Positions 7,801 through 15,592 of a DNA stretch of 64,000 bases are shown piece by piece. Position 1 is the first letter of the stretch; each line of letters starts with the position of its first letter. The stretch spans positions 62,001-126,000 of the forward strand of contig JAEZRE010000005.1 in NCBI GenBank assembly GCA_023412915.1, written 5' to 3'. The notes under the pieces are model-generated. The model ran no database searches. It had not been told where the DNA came from and was given only the letters and a program-made list of their open reading frames with translations. Made by a program: the position numbers and the translations under genes. The stretch comes from Bacillota bacterium (lineage in GTDB: Bacteria; Bacillota; Clostridia; Acetivibrionales; DTU013).

Positions 7801-7853
7801 TTCTTAAGGTTTTCATAAGAAAAATCTTATTAAGTTTATGTCAGTTTTATAGT
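7801..7853 (+). promoter_or_regulatory. VanR-type operator and promoter of the two-component system
   Basis: Direct repeats TTCTTAAGGTT and TTCATAAGAAA occur 11 bp apart (7801-7821), with a third partial ATCTTATTAAG. A -10 TATAGT at 7848-7853 lies 28 bp downstream of the second repeat. The same CTTAAG-N5-CATAAG arrangement and spacing occur before the carboxypeptidase gene (10107-10158). This fits autoregulation by the OmpR/VanR-family regulator encoded downstream. Confidence 0.6.
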
Positions 7854-7905
7854 ACTATAGTAATTGGCATATGAACAATCGGGCGGAAAGAAGGTGATCG
7901 GAATT

Positions 7906-8613
7906 ATGGACGCCGGTATTCTGGTAGTGGACGATGAACAGGCCATTGCGGACCTGGTAGAGGTTTACCTTAAAAGCGAAGGCTTCACCGTATATAAATG
8001 CTATAGCGGGAAAGACGCGGTGAAGGTCATTGAGGCTGAAAAGCTCAAGCTTGCAGTGCTTGATGTAATGCTGCCCGATATCGACGGCTTCACTCTCTGC
8101 CGGAAGATCCGCGAAAAACATAATTTTCCGGTCATCATGCTGACGGCGAAAGAAGAGGAAGTTGACAAAATAACGGGATTGACGCTCGGCGCCGACGACT
8201 ACATGACAAAGCCCTTCCGTCCGCTGGAGCTTGTCGCCCGGGTCAAAGCCCAGCTGCGGAGATTTACGAGATATAATTCCGTGGAGCCCATACAGCCTGA
8301 GCGCGAAGTAAATTTGATCGAGTTTTCCGGCCTGGCTCTGGACAGGAACACGCATGAATGTACTTTGAATGAAAGGAAGCTTACCCTTACGCCCACCGAG
8401 TTTTCGATCCTTTGGGAGTTATGCTCCAACAGAGGGCGCGTGGTCAGTTCCGAGGAACTGTTCGGCAGGGTGTGGGGAGAAAAATATTTCAGCAACAGCA
8501 ATAATACCGTAATGGTTCATATACGGCATCTGAGGGATAAAATGCATGATTCCGCGGAGCACCCGAAATATATAAAAACAGTATGGGGGGTCGGTTATAA
8601 AATTGATAAGTAA
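7906..8613 (+). CDS. OmpR/VanR-family response regulator
   Basis: 235 residues: receiver domain (about 1-118) with acidic pair D9-D10, phospho-acceptor D53 (LAVLDVMLP), T80 and K102 (MTKPF), then a winged-helix DNA-binding domain (about 135-232; LTPTEFSILWELCSNRGRVV, TVMVHIRHLRDKM, KTVWGVGYKI). ATG 7906 has AAGAAGGTGA at good distance; GTG 7894 and TTG 7864 are possible longer starts. It is translationally coupled to the kinase at 8603. It probably controls its own operon and the carboxypeptidase gene through the shared operator. The best match in kind is VanR, but no resistance ligase genes are present. Confidence 0.88.
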   Translation: MDAGILVVDDEQAIADLVEVYLKSEGFTVYKCYSGKDAVKVIEAEKLKLAVLDVMLPDIDGFTLCRKIREKHNFPVIMLTAKEEEVDKITGLTLGADDYMTKPFRPLELVARVKAQLRRFTRYNSVEPIQPEREVNLIEFSGLALDRNTHECTLNERKLTLTPTEFSILWELCSNRGRVVSSEELFGRVWGEKYFSNSNNTVMVHIRHLRDKMHDSAEHPKYIKTVWGVGYKIDK

Positions 8614-9790
8614 TATGAATAAATTTTTAAAGGCCGTTCTCCTGATTGTTGCTGTGGCGACTTTGTTCTGCCTGGCGATATTGTGGCTATGGGACAAGGG
8701 GTTCAATGGGGTATTCAAGGATTGGTTCTACAGCTTCTTCGATGTCGGCGGCCCGTTCTCCGGCTCTGGGAAATTAGGGGTCATTTTTACCAACTGGTCT
8801 AATATCAAGCAGTTTTTTGCTTATCTGTTTTTCGCTTTGATAATATTATTGGCGCTGTGTGCGTTTGTTTCGGCGTACTTTTCAGCACAACACACCAGGA
8901 AAAAAGATGTCTCGAGCATTATGCGTGTGATTGAGTCCTTCGATGCTCCGGATAAAGTGGGCTCGGAGAATGGCGTCCCCGGAAATGACGCCCCCGGAAA
9001 TGACGCCCCCGGAAATGACGCCCCCGAGCTTCCAAAGGAGTTTGACGAGGTCAGAGCCAAACTGGTCAGGCTATATTCGGATTCACAAAAGCACCAGCAG
9101 CTCGTGCAGTCGGAAATGCAGAGAAAGAACGACCTTATCACTTACCTGGCCCATGACCTGAAAACCCCTCTCGCTTCTGTGATAGGATATCTTAGCCTTT
9201 TGGAGGAAGCGAAGGATATGCCTGCAGAGCAAAAGGCGAAATATACCGGGATAGCCCTGAATAAGGCAAACAGACTGGAAGAGCTGATTAATGAATTTTT
9301 TGACATTACCAGATTCAATCTGCAGACTATCGTTCTGGACAAAGGTGATATAAAGCTTGCTTTTATGCTCCGGCAAATGGCGGATGAGTTTTATCCTCTG
9401 CTCGCGCCGCAGGGCAGAAGGGCGGAGATCCACGTACCGGAAAGCCTTGTGATAGCGGGAGATGCGGATAAGCTGGCGCGTGTGTTCAACAATATCCTTA
9501 AAAACGCCATTGCTTATAGTTATGAGAACAGTGTCATCGATATATCCGCCGGACTGCAGGAAGAGGATGTCATTATCACCTTCGAAAATCACGGCGATCC
9601 TATCCCTTCACAAAAAATAGATACAATTTTCGAAAAGTTTTACAGGCTCGACTCTGCCCGCTCCACAGACAGCGGCGGCGCAGGACTCGGCCTCGCCATA
9701 GCCAAAGAGATCGTCACGGCACACGGCGGAACAATCACGGCGGAAAGCAACAGTGAGCGAACGGTTTTCACTGTAAAGCTGCCGCATTGA
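8603..9790 (+). CDS. VanS-like sensor histidine kinase
   Basis: 395 residues from TTG 8603, with ATG 8615 as an alternative start 1 bp after the regulator stop. Two membrane helices (about 8-30 and 70-95) flank an extracytoplasmic segment of about 40 residues. A linker carries a GNDAP pentapeptide repeated three times (15-bp DNA repeats, 8981-9025). Then come the H box YLAHDLKTPLASVIGYLSLL (H184), N box NNILKNAIAYS and G box GAGLGLAIAKEI. The DLKTPL-SVIGYLSLL core is typical of VanS. Gene order regulator-kinase-D,D-carboxypeptidase suggests cell-wall sensing; this is inference. Confidence 0.87.
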   Translation: MISNMNKFLKAVLLIVAVATLFCLAILWLWDKGFNGVFKDWFYSFFDVGGPFSGSGKLGVIFTNWSNIKQFFAYLFFALIILLALCAFVSAYFSAQHTRKKDVSSIMRVIESFDAPDKVGSENGVPGNDAPGNDAPGNDAPELPKEFDEVRAKLVRLYSDSQKHQQLVQSEMQRKNDLITYLAHDLKTPLASVIGYLSLLEEAKDMPAEQKAKYTGIALNKANRLEELINEFFDITRFNLQTIVLDKGDIKLAFMLRQMADEFYPLLAPQGRRAEIHVPESLVIAGDADKLARVFNNILKNAIAYSYENSVIDISAGLQEEDVIITFENHGDPIPSQKIDTIFEKFYRLDSARSTDSGGAGLGLAIAKEIVTAHGGTITAESNSERTVFTVKLPH

Positions 9791-10070
9791 GCCGATGAGA
9801 AAGCTTGGAACCGTGTACGGTGGCATTGGGGCCGTATAAGGTAACTTTGAGCCGCATGAGTCGGCATTGAACCGTGTACTGTGGCATTTGGCCGTATAAG
9901 GTAACTTTGAGCTGCATGAGTCGGCATTGAACTGTGTACGGTGGAATTGGGCTGTATAAGGTAACTTTGAGCCGCATGAGTCGGCATTGAACCGTGTTCG
10001 GTGGCATTGAGCCGATAAAGATAACTTTGAGGAGTATAAGTCGAAATTGAGCCGCATTTGCACATAGCGA
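9781..10070 (+). repeat. 60-bp tandem repeat after the kinase gene
   Basis: Four to five units of about 60 bp occupy the space from the kinase stop codon to the carboxypeptidase promoter. Units at 9851, 9911 and 9971 are over 85 percent alike; flanking units are more diverged. The unit carries GAGCCGCATGAGTCGGCATTG and GTATAAGGTAACTTTGA (shown here as two parts) and resembles the last bases of the kinase gene (GTAAAGCTGCCGCATTGAGCC). No SD-led open frame is convincing. Confidence 0.85.
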
Positions 10071-10106
10071 ACCGCGTCATGCTTACTGATCAGCCGCATT
10101 AATGAA

Positions 10107-10158
10107 ATCTTAAGATATTCATAAGATGAAATTCCAATTCGGTCCCTTATTCTATGTT
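10107..10158 (+). promoter_or_regulatory. VanR-type operator and promoter of the D,D-carboxypeptidase
   Basis: AATCTTAAGAT and ATTCATAAGAT are 11-bp-spaced direct repeats like those at 7801-7821. A -10 TATGTT (10153-10158) lies 27 bp beyond, close to the 28 bp seen at the regulator promoter. Shared sequence plus shared geometry supports one regulator acting on both. Confidence 0.6.
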
Positions 10159-10196
10159 TAAATAGAACCAACATAGAACGAGGGGTGTTTTTTTTA

Positions 10197-11360
10197 ATGG
10201 CACGTAAAAGATTCGGCATTATTACCGAGCTCAATTTGTTTCTGGCGCTATTGCTTGTGATCGTGATTGCTGTTTATTTCAATATATCGGCTTTTGCCCC
10301 CACCGGCCGGCAGGAATATGCCTCAGATACTGGTAGAATTACAATGGAAGTCGCCGGCACGACGGATGCTACTGCCGACAATACAGCAGATCCCTCCGGC
10401 AATACAGCGGAAACTGCCGGCACTATGGATATTACCTCCGGCACAACAGTAGATTCCTCCGGTACAACAGCTGAAACCGCCGGTGCAACAGCAGATGCCT
10501 CCGGCACAACGGCTGCTACCTCCGGCAAGGCTGCTGATGATGCCGCATCGCTGGCGGTAGCGGCAGACCCTGCGATTTTGATGACCGCGGATGGCTTGAA
10601 CAGTCCGAACGCTATCCTCGTCCGGTTGAAGGACAATACGATACTGATGAGGAAGAACAGCGAACAAAAGATATACCCGGCGTCCCTGACCAAAATCATG
10701 ACGGCGCTCGTTGCAATCGAAGAGCTTGCCGATCTCCAAAAGGAAGTCGTGCTTCCTGAAGCCATATTCCCGGAGTTGTACAAGGAAGACGCGTCGATGG
10801 CTGGATTTGTGCCGGGCGAGAAGGTGCGGGCTATCGATCTGCTGTACGGAGAGCTGCTTCCGAGCGGGGCGGAGTGTTGTACAGGCCTTGCAATATATAT
10901 TTCAGGCTCTGAACAGAAATTCGTCGAACTGATGAATAAAAAGGCTTCGGAACTCGGCTTGGATGATACGCACTTCGCCAATTCTACCGGGCTGCAGGAT
11001 GAAAATCATTATACTACAGTCAAGGATTTGGCAAAGCTTCTGAGCTATGCGCTGAAAAATGATATTTTTCGTGAGATATACACTGCTTCGCGCCATTCAA
11101 CGCAACCGACGAACAAGCATCCCGGCGGTATAACCTTTTACAGTACGATGTTCAAGAATATTAAAAACCCGGGAATAGCGGGCGGAAGGATCCTGGGGGG
11201 CAAGACCGGTTATACCGGTGAAGCCGGGCTTTGCCTTGCAAGCCTTGCACGGGTCGGGGATAAGGAATACATACTCGTAACGGCAGGGGCCAGGGGCGAT
11301 CATGAGACAGAACAATATAATATCAAGGACGCTTACTTTGTATATAATAAATTAGGTTAG
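10197..11360 (+). CDS. D-alanyl-D-alanine carboxypeptidase (peptidase S11, DacA/DacF type)
   Basis: 387 residues. An N-terminal membrane anchor (about 9-33) is followed by a Thr/Ala/Ser-rich low-complexity linker (about 45-118) built from variants of GTTAETAG. The catalytic domain has S163-L-T-K166 (PASLTK), LPSGAECC at the second motif and the KTG box in GGKTGYTGEAG. It trims the terminal D-Ala from peptidoglycan stem peptides outside the membrane. The start is ATG 10197 behind AGGGG. Operator and gene order place it in the VanRS-like regulon; VanY-like function is possible, but S11 is a different family from classical VanY. Confidence 0.87.
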   Translation: MARKRFGIITELNLFLALLLVIVIAVYFNISAFAPTGRQEYASDTGRITMEVAGTTDATADNTADPSGNTAETAGTMDITSGTTVDSSGTTAETAGATADASGTTAATSGKAADDAASLAVAADPAILMTADGLNSPNAILVRLKDNTILMRKNSEQKIYPASLTKIMTALVAIEELADLQKEVVLPEAIFPELYKEDASMAGFVPGEKVRAIDLLYGELLPSGAECCTGLAIYISGSEQKFVELMNKKASELGLDDTHFANSTGLQDENHYTTVKDLAKLLSYALKNDIFREIYTASRHSTQPTNKHPGGITFYSTMFKNIKNPGIAGGRILGGKTGYTGEAGLCLASLARVGDKEYILVTAGARGDHETEQYNIKDAYFVYNKLG

Positions 11361-11379
11361 GAACAAGCATGCGTCATAT

Positions 11380-11457
11380 CTTCCTAAGCATACGGACACG
11401 CCCGTGGTCGGGATTGCCTGCGAGGTCGGATTTTTAAACCGCACTTGTTTTTACTGA
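11380..11457 (+). pseudogene. AraC-family HTH relic
   Basis: The frame reads LPKHTDTPVVGIACEVGFLN then RTCFY and stops. This matches the second helix-turn-helix of AraC regulators (IaxevGFxnxsyFxr). Only about 25 residues survive. It lies right after the carboxypeptidase stop and is probably the tail of a lost regulator gene. Confidence 0.55.
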
Positions 11458-11641
11458 TAATTCAGGAATAAATTGAAGATTAAGCCTGAGGAATATAGAA
11501 AAAGTCTATGATTTCTGCATAATGGCGTAATATCGCCGATGAATACCGATAAACAGTGAATTTATCCGAACCTTCGAGGCTTGCCAATAAAAATATATTA
11601 TGGTATATTGGTTATAATTTAAAATTGCTATTATCGGTTGG

Positions 11642-11720
11642 GCGGATCATAGATCCGCTTTCAAGAGATTAGGCTTTTGGGGTGGAAAGCTCGTACTTTC
11701 GAGTTTTTCATCCTTTTTAT
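11642..11720 (+). promoter_or_regulatory. Structured leader with attenuator-like hairpin
   Basis: A perfect 7-bp hairpin GCGGATC-ATA-GATCCGC (11642-11658) is followed by a longer imperfect hairpin GGTGGAAAGCTCG...CGAGTTTTTCATCC (11681-11713) and a T tract. An SD and a 29-codon gene come 40-50 nt later. The order (structure, terminator-like hairpin, SD) resembles a riboswitch or attenuator, but I cannot match a known class. 11458-11641 holds only AT-rich sequence with a possible TATAAT near 11612-11617. Confidence 0.4.
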
Positions 11721-11766
11721 TTTGCTTTTTTTTCAAAAAAAGGATTTGTGAAGGGGGGCAATATGA

Positions 11767-11856
11767 ATGGATAACATTAAAAAACACGTTATATCGGCAC
11801 TGTGCTTTTTTGCGGCTGCGATCGTTATTACAATCATAGTGGCCAGGTTCATGTAA
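11767..11856 (+). CDS. 29-residue single-helix membrane peptide
   Basis: ATG 11767 follows AAGGGGGG with 8-nt spacing, one of the strongest SDs in the region. The product is MDNIKKHV followed by a hydrophobic helix of about 20 residues ending in RFM. An overlapping ATG at 11763 would terminate after three codons. No family is recognised. Its own structured leader and strong SD argue that it is real. Confidence 0.55.
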   Translation: MDNIKKHVISALCFFAAAIVITIIVARFM

Positions 11857-11968
11857 TAATTGGGTACTGTGAAAAAATTGAATAAGAAATGTTTTAAACT
11901 TTCGTGCAGTGGTAAATTACCTTTGTCAAAAATATGACCGATTTGCGGATTGTTCAGGAGGTAATTTA

Positions 11969-12520
11969 ATGATTAAAAAGTTTGTATGTTCAGTATGCGG
12001 ATATGTCCATTACGGGGCTGAAGCGCCGGAACAGTGCCCTCAGTGCAAAGCGCCCAAATCAAAATTTGTGGAGAAGCAGGACGGGGCGCTTCAATGGGCT
12101 GATGAACATAAAATCGGCGTTGCACAGGGCGTGGATCCCGAAATACTCGAGGGTCTCAGGGCCAATTTTACCGGCGAGTGCACGGAAGTCGGGATGTACC
12201 TTGCCATGAGCCGGCAGGCGGACAGGGAAGGATATCCGGAGATAGCCGAAGCCTATAAGAGGATAGCCTTTGAAGAAGCCGACCATGCTGCCAGATTTGC
12301 CGAAATGCTTGGCGAGGTAGTCCACGCGGACACCAAAAAGAATCTTGAACTGAGGCTGGAGGCTGAGTTTGGCGCATGTCAGGGCAAGAAGGACATTGCG
12401 ACAAAGGCGAAACAGCTCAATTACGACGCTATTCATGATACGGTGCATGAAATGTGTAAGGACGAAGCAAGGCATGGAATGGCATTTAAAGGATTGCTGG
12501 AGAGATATTTCGGTAAGTAA
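11969..12520 (+). CDS. rbr: Reverse rubrerythrin (N-terminal rubredoxin domain)
   Basis: 183 residues. The N-terminal rubredoxin-like knuckles C7-x2-C10 and C23-x2-C26 bind one iron. The remainder is a ferritin-like four-helix domain with EXXH-type di-iron ligands (ECTEVGMYLAMSRQA, FEEADHAARFAEMLGE, VHEMCKDEARHGMAF). Having the rubredoxin domain in front defines reverse rubrerythrins, clostridial enzymes that reduce peroxide and oxygen. The start ATG 11969 has CAGGAGGTAATTTA. A strong terminator follows. A scrap of a second copy lies at 15508-15546. Confidence 0.92.
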   Translation: MIKKFVCSVCGYVHYGAEAPEQCPQCKAPKSKFVEKQDGALQWADEHKIGVAQGVDPEILEGLRANFTGECTEVGMYLAMSRQADREGYPEIAEAYKRIAFEEADHAARFAEMLGEVVHADTKKNLELRLEAEFGACQGKKDIATKAKQLNYDAIHDTVHEMCKDEARHGMAFKGLLERYFGK

Positions 12521-12597
12521 TAATGACAGGAAAGACGTCTTTTGACTTTAGGTAAATCAAGAGTTTCGTGAGTTTTTATATTTGATATCCGAGTCAT

Positions 12598-12637
12598 AAA
12601 ATCGAGGAGTGTTGCAATAACAACATTCCTCGATTTT
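12598..12637 (+). terminator. Rho-independent terminator of rbr
   Basis: A perfect 17-bp stem, AAAATCGAGGAGTGTTG and its complement, encloses CAATAA; the 3' arm ends in TTTT and is followed by ATGTTTT. Confidence 0.85.
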
Positions 12638-12753
12638 ATGTTTTCATATACCAGGAGAACCCACGAGCCTTGCAACGACACCCAAAGATGTGTGGGGAGC
12701 AAATAGCATTGAAGAAGAATATGTATTCATTTATCGGTAAAATGTTTATTTTC

Positions 12754-12783
12754 TTACAGCTTGCTATGAAATATAATTATAAT
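12754..12783 (+). promoter_or_regulatory. Promoter before the cysteine peptide and Crp regulator
   Basis: -35 TTACAG (12754-12759) and -10 TATAAT (12778-12783) are 18 bp apart. 12521-12753 otherwise holds only the rbr terminator. Confidence 0.5.
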
Positions 12784-12826
12784 AGCAATGTATTACAGAA
12801 CAGGAGAAGACTGTAGGAGAAAACAC

Positions 12827-12889
12827 ATGAGTAATAAAGGAGCGGCATCCTGTAAATGCGAATGTCCCATTGCCGGTCTGAAAGGATAG
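12827..12889 (+). CDS. 20-residue cysteine-rich peptide (CxCxC)
   Basis: ATG 12827 follows GTAGGAGAAAACAC. The peptide is MSNKGAASCKCECPIAGLKG, with three cysteines spaced C-x-C-x-C. The stop is 4 nt before the Crp-family start, so the two are almost certainly co-transcribed and may be translationally coupled. A metal-binding or leader peptide role is speculative. Confidence 0.5.
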   Translation: MSNKGAASCKCECPIAGLKG

Positions 12890-12893
12890 AAGA

Positions 12894-13466
12894 ATGAGCG
12901 ATGCTTTAGTTCGGTTCTTGAGAAGAAAAACCATGCTAAGTAGTACTGAAATTGATGAACTTGCTAAGTACATGAATGTACAGACATTTGAGAAGGGAAC
13001 AATCCTGCTAAGGCAGGGTGAAATATCAACCAAGTGTTATTTCGTATTGGCTGGCTGTGTCAGGCAGTACTCATGTATGGAGGATGGCAAAGAAAATACA
13101 ATTAATTTCTTTACAGAAGAGCAAGCTGTTGTTATGTTCAATAGCTATAAACAGAGCAAGCCTTCCGATTATTTTTTATCCTGCTCGGAAACGTCCACGC
13201 TGCTTGTGGGTGAATTGGATTCTGAAGAAGACATGTACAGCAAATTCCCGAAGCTCAGAGAAATAACGCGGATTATTTTGGAATCGAACCTGGGTGAAGC
13301 TCAGGACGAACATGCCCGGTTCATCAGCTCTACCCCTGAAGAACGTTACACGGCGATACTGAAAGAAAGGCCGGGTTTGATAAATCGCGTCCCGCAGCAT
13401 CAATTGGCAAGTTATCTTGGAATAACCCCTGAGTCCTTGAGCAGAATTAAAAAAAGGCTGCTATAG
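12894..13466 (+). CDS. Crp/Fnr-family transcriptional regulator
   Basis: 190 residues: an N-terminal cyclic-nucleotide-binding-type beta barrel (about 25-115; FEKGTILLRQGEISTKCYFVLAG) and a C-terminal winged helix with recognition region HQLASYLGITPESLSRIKKRL. There is no Fnr-type cysteine cluster. ATG 12894 follows AAAGGATAGAAG. The gene converges on the DUF4386 gene with a 20-bp overlap of coding ends (13447-13466), an arrangement often seen where the regulator controls the neighbour; that link is inference. Confidence 0.87.
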   Translation: MSDALVRFLRRKTMLSSTEIDELAKYMNVQTFEKGTILLRQGEISTKCYFVLAGCVRQYSCMEDGKENTINFFTEEQAVVMFNSYKQSKPSDYFLSCSETSTLLVGELDSEEDMYSKFPKLREITRIILESNLGEAQDEHARFISSTPEERYTAILKERPGLINRVPQHQLASYLGITPESLSRIKKRLL

Positions 13467-14178
13467 CTTTGCAGGCCCTTCCGCCTTTTATTAACAGCCA
13501 TACTCCAAATCCCAGCTCGCCAAGAGCCATAGGCAGGCTTAATATTGTCTCTGCAACAGCGGTTATATTATCATACTGTGGTAAAAACAGATGCATAATA
13601 TGGATGGAAATATAGCTGATGGAGGCAATGAACAATAATATTCCAAGGACGTTAGGGATGAATTTTGACTTTAAAACCAGGTAACCTGTTGTAAAAAGGT
13701 GGATGCCAAAAATAATCAGACCAAAGGACCACATTTTCTGGAAGGTATTTATCGATAGCATTACCTGGGTTTGAAGCTGACCGTTTTGAATTGGCGGAAA
13801 GCTCTTATATTCGCCTAATAAAAGTGTTATATAAATAAAATTCATTACTGCCGTCCCTAAAATAACCGCATAAGCAACTCTCAGCCATGCACCAAGCAAG
13901 GCCAGACTGTTGTCGACCTGTTTCAGAAATACGTATAATGCCCATGCTGTGACTATATCGGCTGTGAGGATAATGAGCCAGCTGAAAATACCCGCACGGA
14001 AAAAACCAATAGATTTTATGATATTATTTACTGTGGTAGCCGCGTTATTCCAGTCAACCAATTTGTTTTGCACTACTCCGACGGCAAATATTGCGGATAC
14101 TGCTACGATCAGCATTGCTACACCAGCTGTGATCGCAGCCTTGCGTTGAACTATTTTTTCTGTTTCGAATGCTAACAT
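13447..14178 (-). CDS. DUF4386 family membrane protein
   Basis: 243 residues with about six to seven hydrophobic helices. The pattern matches DUF4386 proteins (RKAAITAGVAMLIVAVSAIF start, DIVTAWALYVFLK, GIHLFTTGYLVLKSKFIPNVLGILL). Function is unknown. ATG 14178 follows AAGGTGG on the minus strand. Upstream, 14221-14266 carries a repeat shared with the start of the TetR-like gene at 16927-16973. Confidence 0.85.
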   Translation of the reverse strand: MLAFETEKIVQRKAAITAGVAMLIVAVSAIFAVGVVQNKLVDWNNAATTVNNIIKSIGFFRAGIFSWLIILTADIVTAWALYVFLKQVDNSLALLGAWLRVAYAVILGTAVMNFIYITLLLGEYKSFPPIQNGQLQTQVMLSINTFQKMWSFGLIIFGIHLFTTGYLVLKSKFIPNVLGILLFIASISYISIHIMHLFLPQYDNITAVAETILSLPMALGELGFGVWLLIKGGRACKAIAAFF

Positions 14179-14220
14179 GATTTTTTACCACCTTATCTTT
14201 TGATAAGATTGTATAATGAT

Positions 14221-14266
14221 GAATTGGATATCTCATTGACTTAAGTTAAGAAAGATAAGTGTTTTA
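14221..14266. repeat. 46-bp imperfect repeat, copy 1
   Basis: It begins (G/A)AATTGGATATCTCATTG and continues CTT(A/G)(A/G)GT(T/C)AAG...GATAAGT, and is about 80 percent identical to 16927-16973. Both copies lie upstream of minus-strand genes. It could be a shared operator or a short mobile/recombination scar. Confidence 0.6.
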
Positions 14267-14439
14267 ACAGCTACCAATCGATAATTAAGATGGAAACTAT
14301 TTTTTGGAGGCAATTGGGCAAAAAGTATTCCCTCTACATTAATTATATCATATGGGATTCCAAAATATCATTCTTATATTTCACGACAAGTGTGTGTATC
14401 ATAAGAGCAGATGTAAGCACTTTCCAAGGAGGAGATAAA

Positions 14440-15447
14440 ATGATTCCAAAAGAAAAACAAAGTGCTGTTAAAGATGCATTACAGACTGCATTTGGTGTAA
14501 GTGAATACGAAGATATCAGAATGTTAACAGCAGGTCTCTCATCTGCCCTTGTTTTTCGTATTGTTGTGCAGAGAACCCCATACTTACTGCGTATTATTAC
14601 ACGCACCGATGCCGCGAGCGACCCCACACGCCAGTTCGGTTGCATGGAGTTGGCTGCCAAGGCAGAGCTTGCTCCGCGTATATGGTACACGAATATAGAA
14701 GACAGAATTTCAATTACAGATTATGTCGAGGCTCAACCATTACCCATTGAGGAAGCAAAAACTAAGCTGCCAAAGTTGCTTGGCCGGCTACATTCGCTGC
14801 CTCCTTTTCCAAGGGTGATGAATTTCCAGGATACTGCCGATATGTTCATTCGAAAATTTCAGGAAGCTAAAATTTTTCCGGAGGATATGACGGAAGAACT
14901 CTTTAAACAATACAGCCGCATTGCAGCTGTCTATCCTCGTAACGATGAAGATTTAGTCTCCTGCCACAACGATCTTAAACCGGAAAATATTCTGTTTGAT
15001 GGAGAGCGGGCTTTGCTTGTGGATTGGGAAGCAGCTTTCTTAAATGACCGCTATTCTGACCTTGCCGTTGTTGCGAATTTTCTTGTAAAGGACGAAGAAG
15101 ATGAAGCTGATTATCTACGAAGCTATTTTGGGGAAACAGCGGATGAATACAAGCATGGCCGATTCTTTTTAGCGCGACAAATAACCCACATGTCCTATTT
15201 TTGTGTTTTCATGCTGTTCGGTGCTAAAGGCAAACCGATTGATGGGAATATTGAAAAAATGGATTTGGATTTTCGAAGCTTCCATGATCGGATATGGGCA
15301 GGTGAAATCAGTTTAACCAGCGATGATGCAAAAGTTCAGTATGCTTTGGTTCACATGGAACAGATTTTACGCAATATGCGAACAAAGCGATTTGAGGATG
15401 CACTGAAAATTGTATCCAGGCACCATATGAACGAACTGCAGAGATGA
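14440..15447 (+). CDS. Aminoglycoside phosphotransferase / choline kinase-family protein
   Basis: 335 residues with an APH-type kinase fold. The catalytic loop is CHNDLKPENILF (HxDxxxxN) and the metal-binding aspartate follows in LLVDWEAAF. An N-terminal LTAGLSSALVFRI replaces the P-loop-like strand. Substrates in this family range from aminoglycosides to choline or thiamine, and cannot be told here. ATG 14440 is directly behind CCAAGGAGG; the open frame upstream to 14290 lacks an SD. Confidence 0.85.
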   Translation: MIPKEKQSAVKDALQTAFGVSEYEDIRMLTAGLSSALVFRIVVQRTPYLLRIITRTDAASDPTRQFGCMELAAKAELAPRIWYTNIEDRISITDYVEAQPLPIEEAKTKLPKLLGRLHSLPPFPRVMNFQDTADMFIRKFQEAKIFPEDMTEELFKQYSRIAAVYPRNDEDLVSCHNDLKPENILFDGERALLVDWEAAFLNDRYSDLAVVANFLVKDEEDEADYLRSYFGETADEYKHGRFFLARQITHMSYFCVFMLFGAKGKPIDGNIEKMDLDFRSFHDRIWAGEISLTSDDAKVQYALVHMEQILRNMRTKRFEDALKIVSRHHMNELQR

Positions 15448-15507
15448 AATTATCTAAATCGACAAAATGCCAGCATCGACTAGTTTGAAATTATACTCTG
15501 TGAGATA

Positions 15508-15546
15508 GCATTCAAAGACCTTTTGTAGAGATATTTCGGTAAGTGA
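15508..15546 (+). pseudogene. Scrap of a second rubrerythrin gene
   Basis: GCA-TTC-AAA-GAC-CTT-TTG-TAG-AGA-TAT-TTC-GGT-AAG-TGA reads AFKDLL*RYFGK*. The true rbr ends AFKGLLERYFGK*, and nucleotide identity is about 75 percent over 39 bp. The internal TAG shows it is dead. Confidence 0.6.
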
Positions 15547-15592
15547 CCATAAACAATGAATAGCGGGACGGATAATAGTTCTGCCGATTTCA

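Noticed and set aside
9608..10234. Minus-strand open frames over the 60-bp repeat, encoding repeated peptides
   Set aside because: A 60-bp period keeps all frames open by chance. No SD, no sensible start, and the frames run antisense into the kinase gene.
7906..11360. Glycopeptide-resistance (van) cluster
   Set aside because: Only VanRS-like regulators and a peptidase S11 are present. There is no VanH, ligase or VanX, so a resistance claim is not justified.
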